Origin: Naumannella cuiyingiana
GTDB taxonomy: Bacteria > Actinomycetota > Actinomycetes > Propionibacteriales > Propionibacteriaceae
Assembly (NCBI RefSeq): GCF_013408305.1
Contig: NZ_JACBZS010000002.1
Span: forward strand, 1-32,065
Reading direction: 5' to 3'
DNA: 32,065 bases
Below are positions 6,748 through 13,739 of the stretch, piece by piece. The translations under genes were made by a program, and so were the position numbers. The notes beneath the pieces are model-generated. The model was given only the letters and a program-made list of their open reading frames with translations, searched no databases and was not told the origin of the DNA. The number at the start of each line of letters is the position of its first letter. Position 1 is the stretch's first letter.

Positions 6748-8508
6748 GTGCAGGTCCCGTTGCAGTACCGGCCGCTCGGCGTGGAGGGCTCCACCCGGGC
6801 CAGGCACTCGGTGTGGTGGCGCCGGCTGCGGCACGGATGGCGCCGGCTCGCCGCCACCGGCGACCAGCTGCCGGTCATGCCGCGCCACTACGCGATCGCG
6901 CTCGTCGCGCTGCTGTTCGTGGTGGGCTGGGGGACCGGCGTGCGTGTTGCGATCGAGTATCTGATCGCACCGACGGCGCCTGAGTTGTTGTATGCGTCGA
7001 TTCCGGCGGCGCTGGCGAAACAGCTGCCCGAGTGGGCGACCATCGCGGTCTGCCTGGTCGCGCTGCTCGCTACGTTACGGATCTTCGGGATCCGGCCCGC
7101 GGCACTCGGCCTGCGCCGCCCGCGCAGCCTCTCGGATTGGGGCTGGGAGGCCGGCGCAGCGCTGTGGTGGTTCGCCGCCCTCGGCGTCGGTGGCTTCCTC
7201 GGCTCCCGGGCCCGCGCGCTCTGGGGCGGGGAAGCCGGCTACCCCGGGATCGGGCTGCTCCAAGGCAACGGTGTCGAGCTGGCCGGCACCCTCCTGTCGG
7301 TCACCTTGGCCGGGCCGGCCGAGGAGATCATCCTGGTCGCCGGGCTGGTCGTCGCCTTTCAGGCCGCCCGGATCCCGCTCCCCGTCATCCTGGCCGTCGG
7401 GATCGCGCTGCGGGTGTCGTTCCACCTCTACTACGGGCCCGCGATTGCACTCACCCAGCACCTGGCCTGGGCGATCGGCGTGCTGCTCGGATTCCTGCTG
7501 ATGCGCCGGATCCTCGGCATGGTCGTGATGCACAGCCTGGCCAATGCCATCGCCGCCGTCACCGCCTACACCGGGATGGGCCTGGTGTTCGCCCAGCTCG
7601 TCTACTTCCTGGTGTTCGCCGGCCTGCTTGTTCTCGTCATCCTTGGCATGCGGTCCAGGCAGAAGGCTCGCCGACGCGGGCGAGCGCCGACCCAGGACCG
7701 GATCCGGGCTGCCGAGGCCGTGGTCGACGAGCTCGCCCACGCGGCCGGGATGGCCAGACCGAAGGTCGTGGTGAAAGGGGAATATAACGCCTCCGCGCGC
7801 GGGGGTTCGCAGCTCGAGCTTGGCTCTCGGCTCCTCGCCGAACCTGTGGCGGTGATCGGCCCGGTCATTGCGCACGAGTTTGCCCACCTCGAGGAGTGGG
7901 CCACCCCGAAGGCGGCCCGGCGGCGCGTGTTCTCCGCGGTGGGCCTGCCGGGCTTGATGCTGGTGGGTATGGGTTTGCTCGGGTTGCCGTTGTGGACCGC
8001 CGAGCCGCCGTGGTGGTGGACCGGTGCCGTGATCGCCGCCATCGTCGCCATGGTCGCGCTCATACTGGCCAACGCCGCCCAGCAGCGCGCGCTGGAAACC
8101 GCCGCCGATGCCCGCGGGGCCGAGCTGGGCTACCCGATGACGCTCGGCACGCTGCGCTGGCTGAACCGCGCCGAACACGGCGCGATCGCGTCCCTGCTGC
8201 CCACCTGGCTACGCCTTCACCCGAAACCTGCCGATCGGGCCGCCCGATTCGGCATCGTCGACGACGCCAGCCACGGAGTGTTGGATGCCCCACCAGATGA
8301 TGCCGATCGCGGCGAGCCGCGGGCCGACGCGCCCGTCTCGACATCGACGATGGCCACCCGGGCCCGCCAGCCACCGCCCGTGCGGCGCCAGTCCAACAAC
8401 AACGCCTCGACACCCCGCTCGACACCATCACCGCCACGGGTACGAAGCCAGCAATGCCGCTGCCGCGGCTGCCACACCCCGCCCGCCAGCACCGCGATGC
8501 GCCGCTGA
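6748..8508 (+). CDS. Multi-pass membrane protein fusing CPBP-like and M48-like protease domains
   Basis: A 586-residue protein from GTG 6748, preceded by GAGGAGGAAGG. The N-terminal half has about eight hydrophobic segments (from residue 48 to 300) and CPBP/Abi-type motifs: AEE at 191-193, then H226, H238 and MHSLAN around H262. The arginine of the usual EExxxR is absent. The second half carries a zinc metalloprotease motif HEFAH at 376-380, with LETAADARG (E450, D454) as the likely third ligand region. Two more hydrophobic stretches lie at 395-440, as in M48 (HtpX/Ste24-like) enzymes. The last 80 residues are Pro/Arg/Ser-rich and probably disordered. This order is unusual. The substrate is unknown; maturation of an envelope or exported protein is possible. 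Confidence 0.78.
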   Translation: MQVPLQYRPLGVEGSTRARHSVWWRRLRHGWRRLAATGDQLPVMPRHYAIALVALLFVVGWGTGVRVAIEYLIAPTAPELLYASIPAALAKQLPEWATIAVCLVALLATLRIFGIRPAALGLRRPRSLSDWGWEAGAALWWFAALGVGGFLGSRARALWGGEAGYPGIGLLQGNGVELAGTLLSVTLAGPAEEIILVAGLVVAFQAARIPLPVILAVGIALRVSFHLYYGPAIALTQHLAWAIGVLLGFLLMRRILGMVVMHSLANAIAAVTAYTGMGLVFAQLVYFLVFAGLLVLVILGMRSRQKARRRGRAPTQDRIRAAEAVVDELAHAAGMARPKVVVKGEYNASARGGSQLELGSRLLAEPVAVIGPVIAHEFAHLEEWATPKAARRRVFSAVGLPGLMLVGMGLLGLPLWTAEPPWWWTGAVIAAIVAMVALILANAAQQRALETAADARGAELGYPMTLGTLRWLNRAEHGAIASLLPTWLRLHPKPADRAARFGIVDDASHGVLDAPPDDADRGEPRADAPVSTSTMATRARQPPPVRRQSNNNASTPRSTPSPPRVRSQQCRCRGCHTPPASTAMRR

Positions 8509-8620
8509 TCCGCAGCCAGCCGGGCCGCCCGATCGGCCGGTGTCCGCCGCGTTCCCGTACCAAACAGCCAACCACCCCGCACCACCAAACAGCCCTGACG
8601 TCGGTAACAGGGGTAATAGG

Positions 8621-8634
8621 GGCGCCAATGCGCC
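8621..8634. terminator. Short hairpin between convergent genes
   Basis: GGCGC (8621-8625), loop CAAT, GCGCC (8630-8634), in the gap between the converging protease and resolvase genes. The stem is short, so this is a weak call. Confidence 0.25.
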
Positions 8635-8667
8635 GGCTGCGTCTATAACCTCAACAAGGCACGTGCG

Positions 8668-9240
8668 TTAGGTCCGTGGTGTCGCCCGGGCGAGCGCACG
8701 GTACACGGTGGCGCGGCCGACACCGAAGAGTTCGGCCAGCTCGGTGACGGTGTGCTCGCCGGCGGCGTGCAGCTGCACCAGGTGTTTGTCCTGGGCAGCG
8801 GTCAGCGTCGGCCGGCGGCCACGGAGTCGGCCCTTGGCGCGGGCGATCGCCATTCCTTCGCGGGTGCGCAGGCGGATCAGGTCGGCCTCGAACTCCGCGA
8901 CCAAGGCAAGGGTGTTGAACAGCAGCTTGCCGATCGGATCGTCCGGGTCATAGATGCTGGGGCCGATCGCCAAGGCGACGCCGCGGTCGGTCAGCTCGCC
9001 GGCGATATCACGCGCGTCGGGCACGGATCGGGCGAGTCGGTCGAGCTTGGTGACGACCAAGACATCGCCAGGCCGGCAGGCGGCCAGCGCTTCGCGCAGG
9101 CCAGGGCGGTCGCGATCGGTGCCGGTGAGCCCGTGGTCGACGTAGATCCGTGCCTCGTCGACGCCCAGGGCAACCAGTCCCGCACGCTGCGCCTCGAGGT
9201 CCTGGTCGCGCGTGGAGACTCGCGCGTAGCCGATCCGCAT
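8668..9240 (-). CDS. Serine recombinase, resolvase/invertase family
   Basis: A 190-residue small serine recombinase. It begins MRIGYARVSTRDQ with the catalytic Ser9, followed by the arginine-bearing loop VTKLDRLARS. The dimer helix region LVAEFEADLIRLRTREGMA comes next, then a C-terminal HTH (VTELAELFGVGRATVYRALAR). Enzymes of this kind resolve plasmid dimers or transposon cointegrates. ATG 9240 is chosen because AGGGGG sits 6 bases upstream; ATG 9246 has no spacing and the longer frame to 9351 lacks a site. Inverted and direct repeats just upstream (9258-9310) could be its res site. Multimer resolution for this plasmid is the simplest role; no transposase accompanies it. Confidence 0.88.
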   Translation of the reverse strand: MRIGYARVSTRDQDLEAQRAGLVALGVDEARIYVDHGLTGTDRDRPGLREALAACRPGDVLVVTKLDRLARSVPDARDIAGELTDRGVALAIGPSIYDPDDPIGKLLFNTLALVAEFEADLIRLRTREGMAIARAKGRLRGRRPTLTAAQDKHLVQLHAAGEHTVTELAELFGVGRATVYRALARATPRT

Positions 9241-9257
9241 GGCCATCCCCCTGCTCT

Positions 9258-9310
9258 GTCCGGTTAGGCTCCCATCACCGGACACATTATCGGACGGGGC
9301 TATCGGACGG
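9258..9310. promoter_or_regulatory. Candidate res/regulatory region of the resolvase
   Basis: GTCCGGT (9258-9264) is an inverted repeat of ACCGGAC (9277-9283), followed by two direct repeats TATCGGACGG (9288-9297 and 9301-9310). A third copy, TATCGGACG, lies at 9373-9381. The position directly upstream of the recombinase gene is typical for res. Confidence 0.45.
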
Positions 9311-9365
9311 ACAGGCGGCGCGGCGCGGCGTTTCGCCAAGGCGGCAACCAAGGTGACCGGTTAGC

Positions 9366-9381
9366 GATCGGCTATCGGACG
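9366..9381. repeat. Stop-spanning motif, copy b
   Basis: GATCGGCTATCGGACG lies across the stop codon of the intact DUF4326 gene (the - strand reads Val-Arg-stop). It differs from 10917-10932 at one base. Confidence 0.5.
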
Positions 9382-9680
9382 TTCCCAAGCGTGTGGTGGT
9401 TGGCGATCGCCAGAAGGACGTCGGCGTGGCAGGGGAGGTCGAGGGGGCACCAGCAGGCCAGGTCTCGCCCCGGCAGCTCGGCCTGTGCTCGCTGAACGAG
9501 TTCGGGCTGGGTAGTGAGCCAGGCGCGGTACTGCTCGACTGCTCGTTCGTTCGCCTCGGCAGTGCGTACCGGTGGACGGAACGGGTTCGCCCAGATCGTG
9601 GGATACGCGACACTGCGGGCCTCGTCGGGGAGCCGGGAACCCCTCGCACGGGACATGCGTAACCGTTGCGGGGGTGTCAT
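9372..9680 (-). CDS. DUF4326 protein
   Basis: A 102-residue protein with the DUF4326 pattern: WANPF at 30-34, the AVEQYRAWL helix at 47-55, and GRDLACWCPLDLPCHADVLL at 71-90 with cysteines C76, C78 and C84 and His85. The family is common in actinobacteria and phages; its function is not known to me, though the Cys/His cluster suggests metal binding. Its ATG overlaps the methyltransferase stop as ATGA, so the two are co-translated. A frameshifted copy of its last third lies at 11056-11150. Confidence 0.8.
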   Translation of the reverse strand: MTPPQRLRMSRARGSRLPDEARSVAYPTIWANPFRPPVRTAEANERAVEQYRAWLTTQPELVQRAQAELPGRDLACWCPLDLPCHADVLLAIANHHTLGNVR

Positions 9681-10822
9681 CCGGCGTCTTCGGCTTGGGG
9701 CAGCGTCTCGGCGAGACGTTCGGCGGCGGACTCGTGGTACTCGGCGTTGATATCGATACCCGTATAGCGCCGGCCGAGCATCAGTGCCGCTCGTCCGGTC
9801 GTGGCGAGTCCGGAGAATGGGTCGAGGACGAGATCACCTGGTCGCGAGCCGGCGGCGATGCATCGCAGGGGTATGTCGATCGGGAACATGGCGAAGTGGT
9901 CTGCCGACCGGTTTGGGCGGGTGGCGATGGACCAGACATCGCCAGGGTTAGCGGTCTCCCACGTCTTCGTTGACAGCGTGCTGCCGGGGTTGCTGCCGCT
10001 GTAGAGGCGGTGCGCTGTCGCGGTGCCGGCACCGGTCGCGAATCGTTCGCGGTCACGGTTGCCCGCCGACCGTCCACTGCCGGGGATCTTGATCGCGTCT
10101 AGGTCGAAGTAGTAATGCGGTCGGCGGGCGAGGAGGAACAGATGTTCGTGTCGGGTCGCGAGGCGGTCTGTCGCGGAGGTGGGCATCGCGTTGGGCTTGT
10201 GCCACACCACATCGTTGCGGACGATCCAGCCCGTCTCTTGCAGGGCGAGCACGACCCGCGCCGGCATCATCAGCAGGCTCTTGACCGGCGCCGCTGCGGT
10301 GGTGTTGCCGCGAGGCGCGACTACACCGGTTCGGTGACCGCGGCCGCCGTGGCGGTCGAAGCTCGGTCCGCGGTTCGCCCGCGAGGAGTAGCTGTCACCC
10401 AGGTTCAGCCAGAACGTTCCATCGGGGCGCAGCACCCGCGTCGCCGCGGTGGCCACGGCGACCAGGGCCTCGACGTAGGCGTCCGGGGTCGGTTCCTGAC
10501 CAATCTGGTCCGGCCGACCTCTGTAGTCGCGCAGCATGTAGTAGGGCGGGCTGGTGACGATGGTCTGCACGCTGCCCGCCGGCATGCGGTCCAGCACCCG
10601 TACGGCTGTCCCGAGATGCAGTGCCCAGCCCGCTCCGTCCCGGTACGGAACCGGACCCATCCGGCCCGGAGACCCTTGGCGCCGCCGATACGCGGCCTGC
10701 CGACACGAGTTCGAGCAAAACCGGCGCGGCCGACCTCCCGACGATGGACTCCCATCGAAGGGTTGGCCGCAGGAATCGCACGCTGCAGGTCCTCGGCGCT
10801 GGGGTTCCTCGAGCAGTCCCAT
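9677..10822 (-). CDS. DNA N4-cytosine/N6-adenine methyltransferase with N-terminal zinc ribbon
   Basis: A 381-residue enzyme that methylates DNA using S-adenosylmethionine. Catalytic motif IV TSPPYY is at about 90-95 and the SAM-binding motif I LDPFSG at about 333-338. The order IV then I is that of beta-class enzymes. Ahead of it C15-x2-C18 and C36-x3-C40 form a likely zinc-binding knuckle (ACDSCGQPF, RFCSNSCRQAAYRRR). ATG 10822 is chosen for its GGAGG four bases upstream; the frame is open to 10867 but without a site. No restriction enzyme is visible next to it, so it looks like an orphan methyltransferase that may mask the plasmid from host restriction. The target sequence cannot be read from the protein. 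It is coupled to DUF4326 downstream. Confidence 0.87.
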   Translation of the reverse strand: MGLLEEPQRRGPAACDSCGQPFDGSPSSGGRPRRFCSNSCRQAAYRRRQGSPGRMGPVPYRDGAGWALHLGTAVRVLDRMPAGSVQTIVTSPPYYMLRDYRGRPDQIGQEPTPDAYVEALVAVATAATRVLRPDGTFWLNLGDSYSSRANRGPSFDRHGGRGHRTGVVAPRGNTTAAAPVKSLLMMPARVVLALQETGWIVRNDVVWHKPNAMPTSATDRLATRHEHLFLLARRPHYYFDLDAIKIPGSGRSAGNRDRERFATGAGTATAHRLYSGSNPGSTLSTKTWETANPGDVWSIATRPNRSADHFAMFPIDIPLRCIAAGSRPGDLVLDPFSGLATTGRAALMLGRRYTGIDINAEYHESAAERLAETLPQAEDAG

Positions 10823-10841
10823 CCCGCCTCCACAACAGCTA

Positions 10842-10885
10842 GTTACGTAACGTCGAGAATACCCCACTAGAGAGGTTTCGTAACG
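10842..10885 (-). promoter_or_regulatory. Methyltransferase promoter region with paired CGTTACG boxes
   Basis: On the - strand, CGTTACGAAAC (10885-10875) and CGTTACGTAAC (10852-10842) are near-identical boxes 33 bases apart. The second contains a perfect palindrome. A possible -10 TATTCT (10861-10856) lies between them. The arrangement suggests an operator pair controlling the methyltransferase. Confidence 0.4.
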
Positions 10886-10916
10886 CCATTTTCAAGGGAC
10901 CGGCGGATCCGGTCAC

Positions 10917-10932
10917 TGATCGGCTAACGGAC
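10917..10932. repeat. Stop-spanning motif, copy c
   Basis: GATCGGCTAACGGACG lies upstream of the methyltransferase. The - strand again reads Val-Arg-stop, ending the short ORF at 10924-11052. Confidence 0.5.
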
Positions 10933-11052
10933 GCGGTGCTGTTGGACGACGGCTCGGCGCGCATACCAGGCGCGTCGGCAGTGCGCCGAGCGGACTGTAA
11001 GGGTGCGATCAACGAGGGCGTTGCTGATGGCCCCGGCCGCCGAGCAAGCCAT
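10924..11052 (-). CDS. Possible 42-residue protein or gene remnant
   Basis: An ATG at 11052, next to the stop of the decayed DUF4326 copy, opens a 42-codon frame ending at 10924. The protein is basic and contains CRRAWYARRAVVQQHRVR. No ribosome site is convincing. Its stop lies inside the recurrent motif. It could be a real small gene or the relic of one. The rest of the 10823-11181 interval holds the methyltransferase promoter, motif copies and the DUF4326 relic. Confidence 0.22.
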   Translation of the reverse strand: MACSAAGAISNALVDRTLTVRSAHCRRAWYARRAVVQQHRVR

Positions 11053-11064
11053 CGCCTAACGGAA
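11051..11064. repeat. Stop-spanning motif, copy d
   Basis: ATCGCCTAACGGAA lies on the stop codon of the DUF4326 relic (the - strand reads Phe-Arg-stop). It is the most divergent copy. Confidence 0.45.
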
Positions 11065-11150
11065 GTTGCCGGCCGGGCTGTTGGCGATCACCAGGAGCAC
11101 GTCGGCATGGCGGGGGCAGGTCGAGGAGACACCAGCACGCTAGGTGTGAT
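11056..11150 (-). pseudogene. Frameshifted relic of a DUF4326 gene
   Basis: Reading the - strand, LACWCLLDLP in one frame is followed, after a one-base insertion, by RHADVLLVIAN and NFR-stop in another. This matches the last third of the intact protein at 9372-9680. The N-terminal two thirds are missing. It marks a duplicated module that has decayed. Confidence 0.7.
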
Positions 11151-11181
11151 GTGCAGGGACGCTGCGGGATGAACCCATGAG

Positions 11182-11772
11182 TCACCGTCCGGTGCCGCGG
11201 TCTACCTCTGGTGCTGCGTAATGCTGAGATGGCCGCGCCCCCGGCCGGTTGCCCTGGGTGGGGCTCGTGCCGGCTTCGAGCTGGCCACGGCGCTCGACGC
11301 ACTCGTTCAGCCGGAAGTCGAGCCATTCCTCGCTTCGGCGGATCTCGGCGACAATCGCTGCGACTCGCGGTAGGCCCTCCTGCCTTAGACGACGGTCCAG
11401 AGCTTCGCCGAGTTCGGTCTGTCCCTCGGTTCCCACGCTGCCGATCAGGGCCGCCATCGCGCGTTGGTACGCGACCGGATTGGGCCGGGGGCCGGCGAGG
11501 GCCTCGGCGGCGGCCTGGCGCTGAGATGCAACGTCAGCAGAGACCTCCGCTTGGCCGGGATCCTGACTGGCGATGAGTTGGTCTCGTAGGCGGTCGGCTC
11601 CCTCGATCACTCCAAACCTCGCATAGGCGAGGATCATCTGCTGGTCGAAGTCGTGATCGGGGGTGACGGGCCCTCGAGATTCTGTTGGCTGACGGAACAT
11701 TGTGTTGGCGGGCACAGCGGTGGCCTCGAGAAGGTTCCGTACCGTGCTTTCTTCGCTGGACGTGGTGCTCAT
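11182..11772 (-). CDS. Hypothetical helical protein
   Basis: A 196-residue protein from ATG 11772, preceded by GGAGAAA. I do not recognise the family. The sequence is mostly helical and charged, with no membrane segment or signal peptide. Residues 40-70 (DHDFDQQMILAYARFGVIEG, then ADRLRDQLIA) and 120-155 (GEALDRRLRQEGLPRVAAIV, then EEWLDFRLNE) look like amphipathic helices. The tail is Pro/Gly/Arg-rich. It takes the place that the methyltransferase has in the neighbouring module, ahead of a DUF4326 relic. A cargo or accessory gene is likely. Confidence 0.55.
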   Translation of the reverse strand: MSTTSSEESTVRNLLEATAVPANTMFRQPTESRGPVTPDHDFDQQMILAYARFGVIEGADRLRDQLIASQDPGQAEVSADVASQRQAAAEALAGPRPNPVAYQRAMAALIGSVGTEGQTELGEALDRRLRQEGLPRVAAIVAEIRRSEEWLDFRLNECVERRGQLEAGTSPTQGNRPGARPSQHYAAPEVDRGTGR

Positions 11773-11892
11773 GGCGATTTCTCCGGTCGCGGTTGTGGTG
11801 GTCTATGCCCCGCCCGGGGAGGCGAGCCTGCGTAGCTGTTCATAGCCCGCGGGCGACTGCTGCGGCGACGGCGAGCCATGCGCGTTGTGTTC

Positions 11893-11916
11893 TTGATAAA
11901 ACAGCGGTTTTATCAA
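11893..11916. promoter_or_regulatory. AT-rich palindrome, candidate operator
   Basis: TTGATAAAAC (11893-11902), spacer AGCG, GTTTTATCAA (11907-11916) is a perfect 10-bp inverted repeat in otherwise very GC-rich DNA. It lies 120 bases upstream of the - strand gene starting at 11772, fitting an operator or promoter-control site. Confidence 0.45.
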
Positions 11917-12146
11917 AGCTTATCTAGGCGTCAGGCCACAGTGCGATCCTGACGGACATGGGGGACGCGTCGGACGCTCGCAGACCGTGGCGCCGAGCGG
12001 GCACTGCTGGAGGGTGTTGAATCGGCGGAATCGCCGGGGTACCGGCTCTCCTGATCCGCTGGCGCCGGCACACCGGGGGAGAGTTCTGGTTCGGCCTGAT
12101 CGTGGTGGTCGTCGACGGCGAGCCGGCGGTCTCGTGGGCGCCAGCT

Positions 12147-12162
12147 GATCGCCTAACGGACA
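12147..12162. repeat. Stop-spanning motif, copy e
   Basis: GATCGCCTAACGGACA. Together with the copies near 9300, 9366, 10917 and 11051, it gives the consensus GATCGSCTAWCGGA. All are in the same orientation and the - strand of each carries an Arg-stop (CGW-TAG). Confidence 0.5.
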
Positions 12163-12559
12163 GGGGGGCTGTTGTGGCCGATCGAACGACCGCCCGACCG
12201 GGCGCGGTGTCGCCACCAGGGGCCTTAGTCGCCGATGTGTTCGTGGCAGTCGCGGCAGATGACTGCTGTGGCGGATTCTCGTACGGCGGTGCGGTGGGGC
12301 CAGGAGCGGATGGTTGTCAGGTTGGCGAGTTGTGGTCGATGGCGAGCACGTAGCGTGCAGATGAGCCGGCCCAGTCGCCGGCGCAAAGTCACGGCTTCCG
12401 ACGTTCGGAGGAACGTTCGCGCAACGCGTCGCATGCGGTGCACTCCCAACAGTTTGGAGGGTTGCCAGCATCGTAATGTGCGCCGCCGACAGCACCTGCC
12501 GAAACTGGCGCGCGTCAGGCCGTTGGCAGGTGTTCCCCTTGCCCTGATAGCTGCCGATC

Positions 12560-12670
12560 TCGGGCACCGGGGGTGGGGTCAAGGGGCTGTGAGTAAAGGA
12601 ATCGCGGAGCGATCCCGGAGGGCGCCGGAGGCGTGCTTTGCGTCCCCTTGACCCCACCCCCGGTGCCCGA
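12560..12670. repeat. Large composite hairpin: 27-bp perfect inverted repeat enclosing dispersed element copy 2
   Basis: Bases 12560-12586 are the exact reverse complement of 12644-12670. The 57-base interior holds, on the - strand, the 26-bp core shared with 4163-4188 and nested smaller stems. It begins 34 bases after the stop of the - strand gene ending at 12704. On that transcript it would form an extremely stable terminator or 3'-protecting structure. Confidence 0.75.
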
Positions 12671-12703
12671 ACAATGGAGGCGGCGGGGCAAGGGCGCGGG
12701 GCG

Positions 12704-13189
12704 TTACCGCTCGAATCCCGGTTGGGCGGGGTGCGGGTAGGGCCGTAGCTGCGCTGGTCGGACGGGTGTTGCCGCGGGGTGGTTGGTCGCGGTGGCGGTT
12801 TCGTGTTGGCGGATGCGGCGTACGGCATCGAGGTCGGCGTCCCATTCGCGGTCGTGCTCGGCAGGGCCCCGGTGTTGCTGGTGGGCTTGTTCGGTGGGTG
12901 TTTCGGCGCTGATCGGGGTGTTGGTGAGTTGGCCGAGGTGGTGGGCGTAGGTCTGGGTGTAGAGGTGGGAGGCGTGCACGATCAGGTCGTCGGAGATGTG
13001 CGGTCCGCCGGCATGGCTGGTGAGCGCGGTGGGGCTGAGGATGCCGGCGTTACGATCGAGTTCGTCGACGATCATCCGGGCGCGGGCGAGCTCGATCGCT
13101 TCCGCGTCGTGGGCGGCGTTGAGCCGGGCCGCGGCTTCGACGAGTTCCTCGAGCCGCGCGGCCTGTTCGGGGGACAGATCGTCAGGCAT
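12704..13189 (-). CDS. Hypothetical protein of the mobilisation region
   Basis: A 161-residue protein. The N-terminal part is helical (SPEQAARLEELVEAAARLNA, then ELARARMIVDELDRN). The C-terminal part is rich in His, Gln and Pro and probably disordered. No known domain or membrane segment is visible. Its ATG lies inside the last codons of the upstream gene (an 8-base overlap), so the two are translated together. Position next to the relaxase genes, in divergent orientation, suggests a transfer accessory or regulator, but this is inference. Confidence 0.6.
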   Translation of the reverse strand: MPDDLSPEQAARLEELVEAAARLNAAHDAEAIELARARMIVDELDRNAGILSPTALTSHAGGPHISDDLIVHASHLYTQTYAHHLGQLTNTPISAETPTEQAHQQHRGPAEHDREWDADLDAVRRIRQHETATATNHPAATPVRPAQLRPYPHPAQPGFER

Positions 13190-13502
13190 CGTCGGCCTTG
13201 TTCTGTCCGTTGCGTGCCGTGGTGCGCGCCCGGCTGGCGGGGCGTTTGCGGGGCCGGGCGTTGGGGTTGGTGAGACCGATGCGTTCCAGTTCGCGCGGGT
13301 CCCAGCCGGCCTTGATGGCTGCGGCCCAGCTGGCGTGGTAGGCGCTCGCGGCGGCGTGTTGTTCGGCGCGGATCAGTTCCAGCCGGCGCGCGGATTCTGC
13401 CGCGTCGGTCGCGGCGTCCAACCGCCTCTGCGCGGACTCTTCGAGCAACGCTCGGGCACGCGCGGCGACCTCGCCCGCTGGTTGTCCTGATTCGGTACTC
13501 AT
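13182..13502 (-). CDS. Small helical protein, first gene of the divergent mob-side operon
   Basis: A 106-residue protein from ATG 13502, with CGAAGGGATCAC upstream. The frame is open to 13802, but only the shorter start has a ribosome site. It is mainly a long Ala/Glu/Arg helix (VAARARALLEESAQRRLDAA, then RRLELIRAEQHAAASAYH), with a conserved-looking WDPRELERIGLTNP and a basic tail that could touch nucleic acid. I do not recognise the family. It diverges from the MobC-like gene across the oriT candidate. Confidence 0.6.
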   Translation of the reverse strand: MSTESGQPAGEVAARARALLEESAQRRLDAATDAAESARRLELIRAEQHAAASAYHASWAAAIKAGWDPRELERIGLTNPNARPRKRPASRARTTARNGQNKADDA

Positions 13503-13739
13503 CGGTGATCCCTTCGGCTTGTTGTGCGTGGTCGATCCTGCACCGAGCGTAACGGCCGGCAGGCGCTTGCGGAACCGACGTGAGAAAGCAAGATGTGCAC
13601 TTAGGTTCTCTAAGTGCGTGGCGGTGATTGCTGTTGCGATCACTGGGTGCGACCCTGGAGTTGGGTCCAGGGTCGAGTCCCGCCGGGGGCGGGTCGCTGC
13701 GCTGGGCCGAGACGTGAGGTGCGAAGGACGGAGGACGTG
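13503..13739. other. Candidate origin of transfer (oriT) and divergent promoter region
   Basis: This gene-free interval separates two divergent operons, the right one starting with relaxosome genes. It has stacked perfect inverted repeats: GCACTTAG/CTAAGTGC (13597-13604, 13610-13617), GACCCTGGA/TCCAGGGTC (13651-13659, 13666-13674) and CCCGCC/GGCGGG (13679-13684, 13688-13693). An imperfect one lies at 13623-13642. ATCCTG-C at 13535-13541 matches the core of MOBP nic sites of the RP4 type. A nick between 13540 and 13541 is a guess. Confidence 0.5.

Larger units (their letters stand above)
11773..12559. other. Gene-poor interval with remnants
   Basis: About 790 bases without a supported gene. 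It holds the palindrome at 11893-11916, motif copy e at 12147-12162, small G/C-rich hairpins (near 12017-12032 and 12191-12205) and a 74-codon - strand frame at 12225-12449. That frame ends in AVICRDCHEHIGD and could be a truncated Cys/His-containing gene. A longer - strand frame runs through the region but looks like a compositional artefact. The interval resembles decayed accessory DNA. Confidence 0.4.

Noticed and set aside
8668-9351. Transposon boundary around the resolvase
   Set aside because: No transposase, terminal inverted repeats or target duplication are visible, so plasmid multimer resolution is simpler.
11182-11772. Restriction endonuclease partner for the methyltransferase
   Set aside because: The 196-residue protein shows no PD-(D/E)xK, HNH or PLD motif that I can see and lies in a separate module.
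9258-12162. Integron-like attC sites, because GTTAGGC and GCCTAAC match core-site consensus
   Set aside because: No integron integrase is present, and properly paired core sites at attC spacing were not found. The motif lies across stop codons in gene orientation.
11920-12828. Long - strand frame of 302 codons
   Set aside because: It runs through the 27-bp inverted repeat and the gene at 12704-13189. Its protein is Pro/Arg-rich with no domain and no ribosome site.
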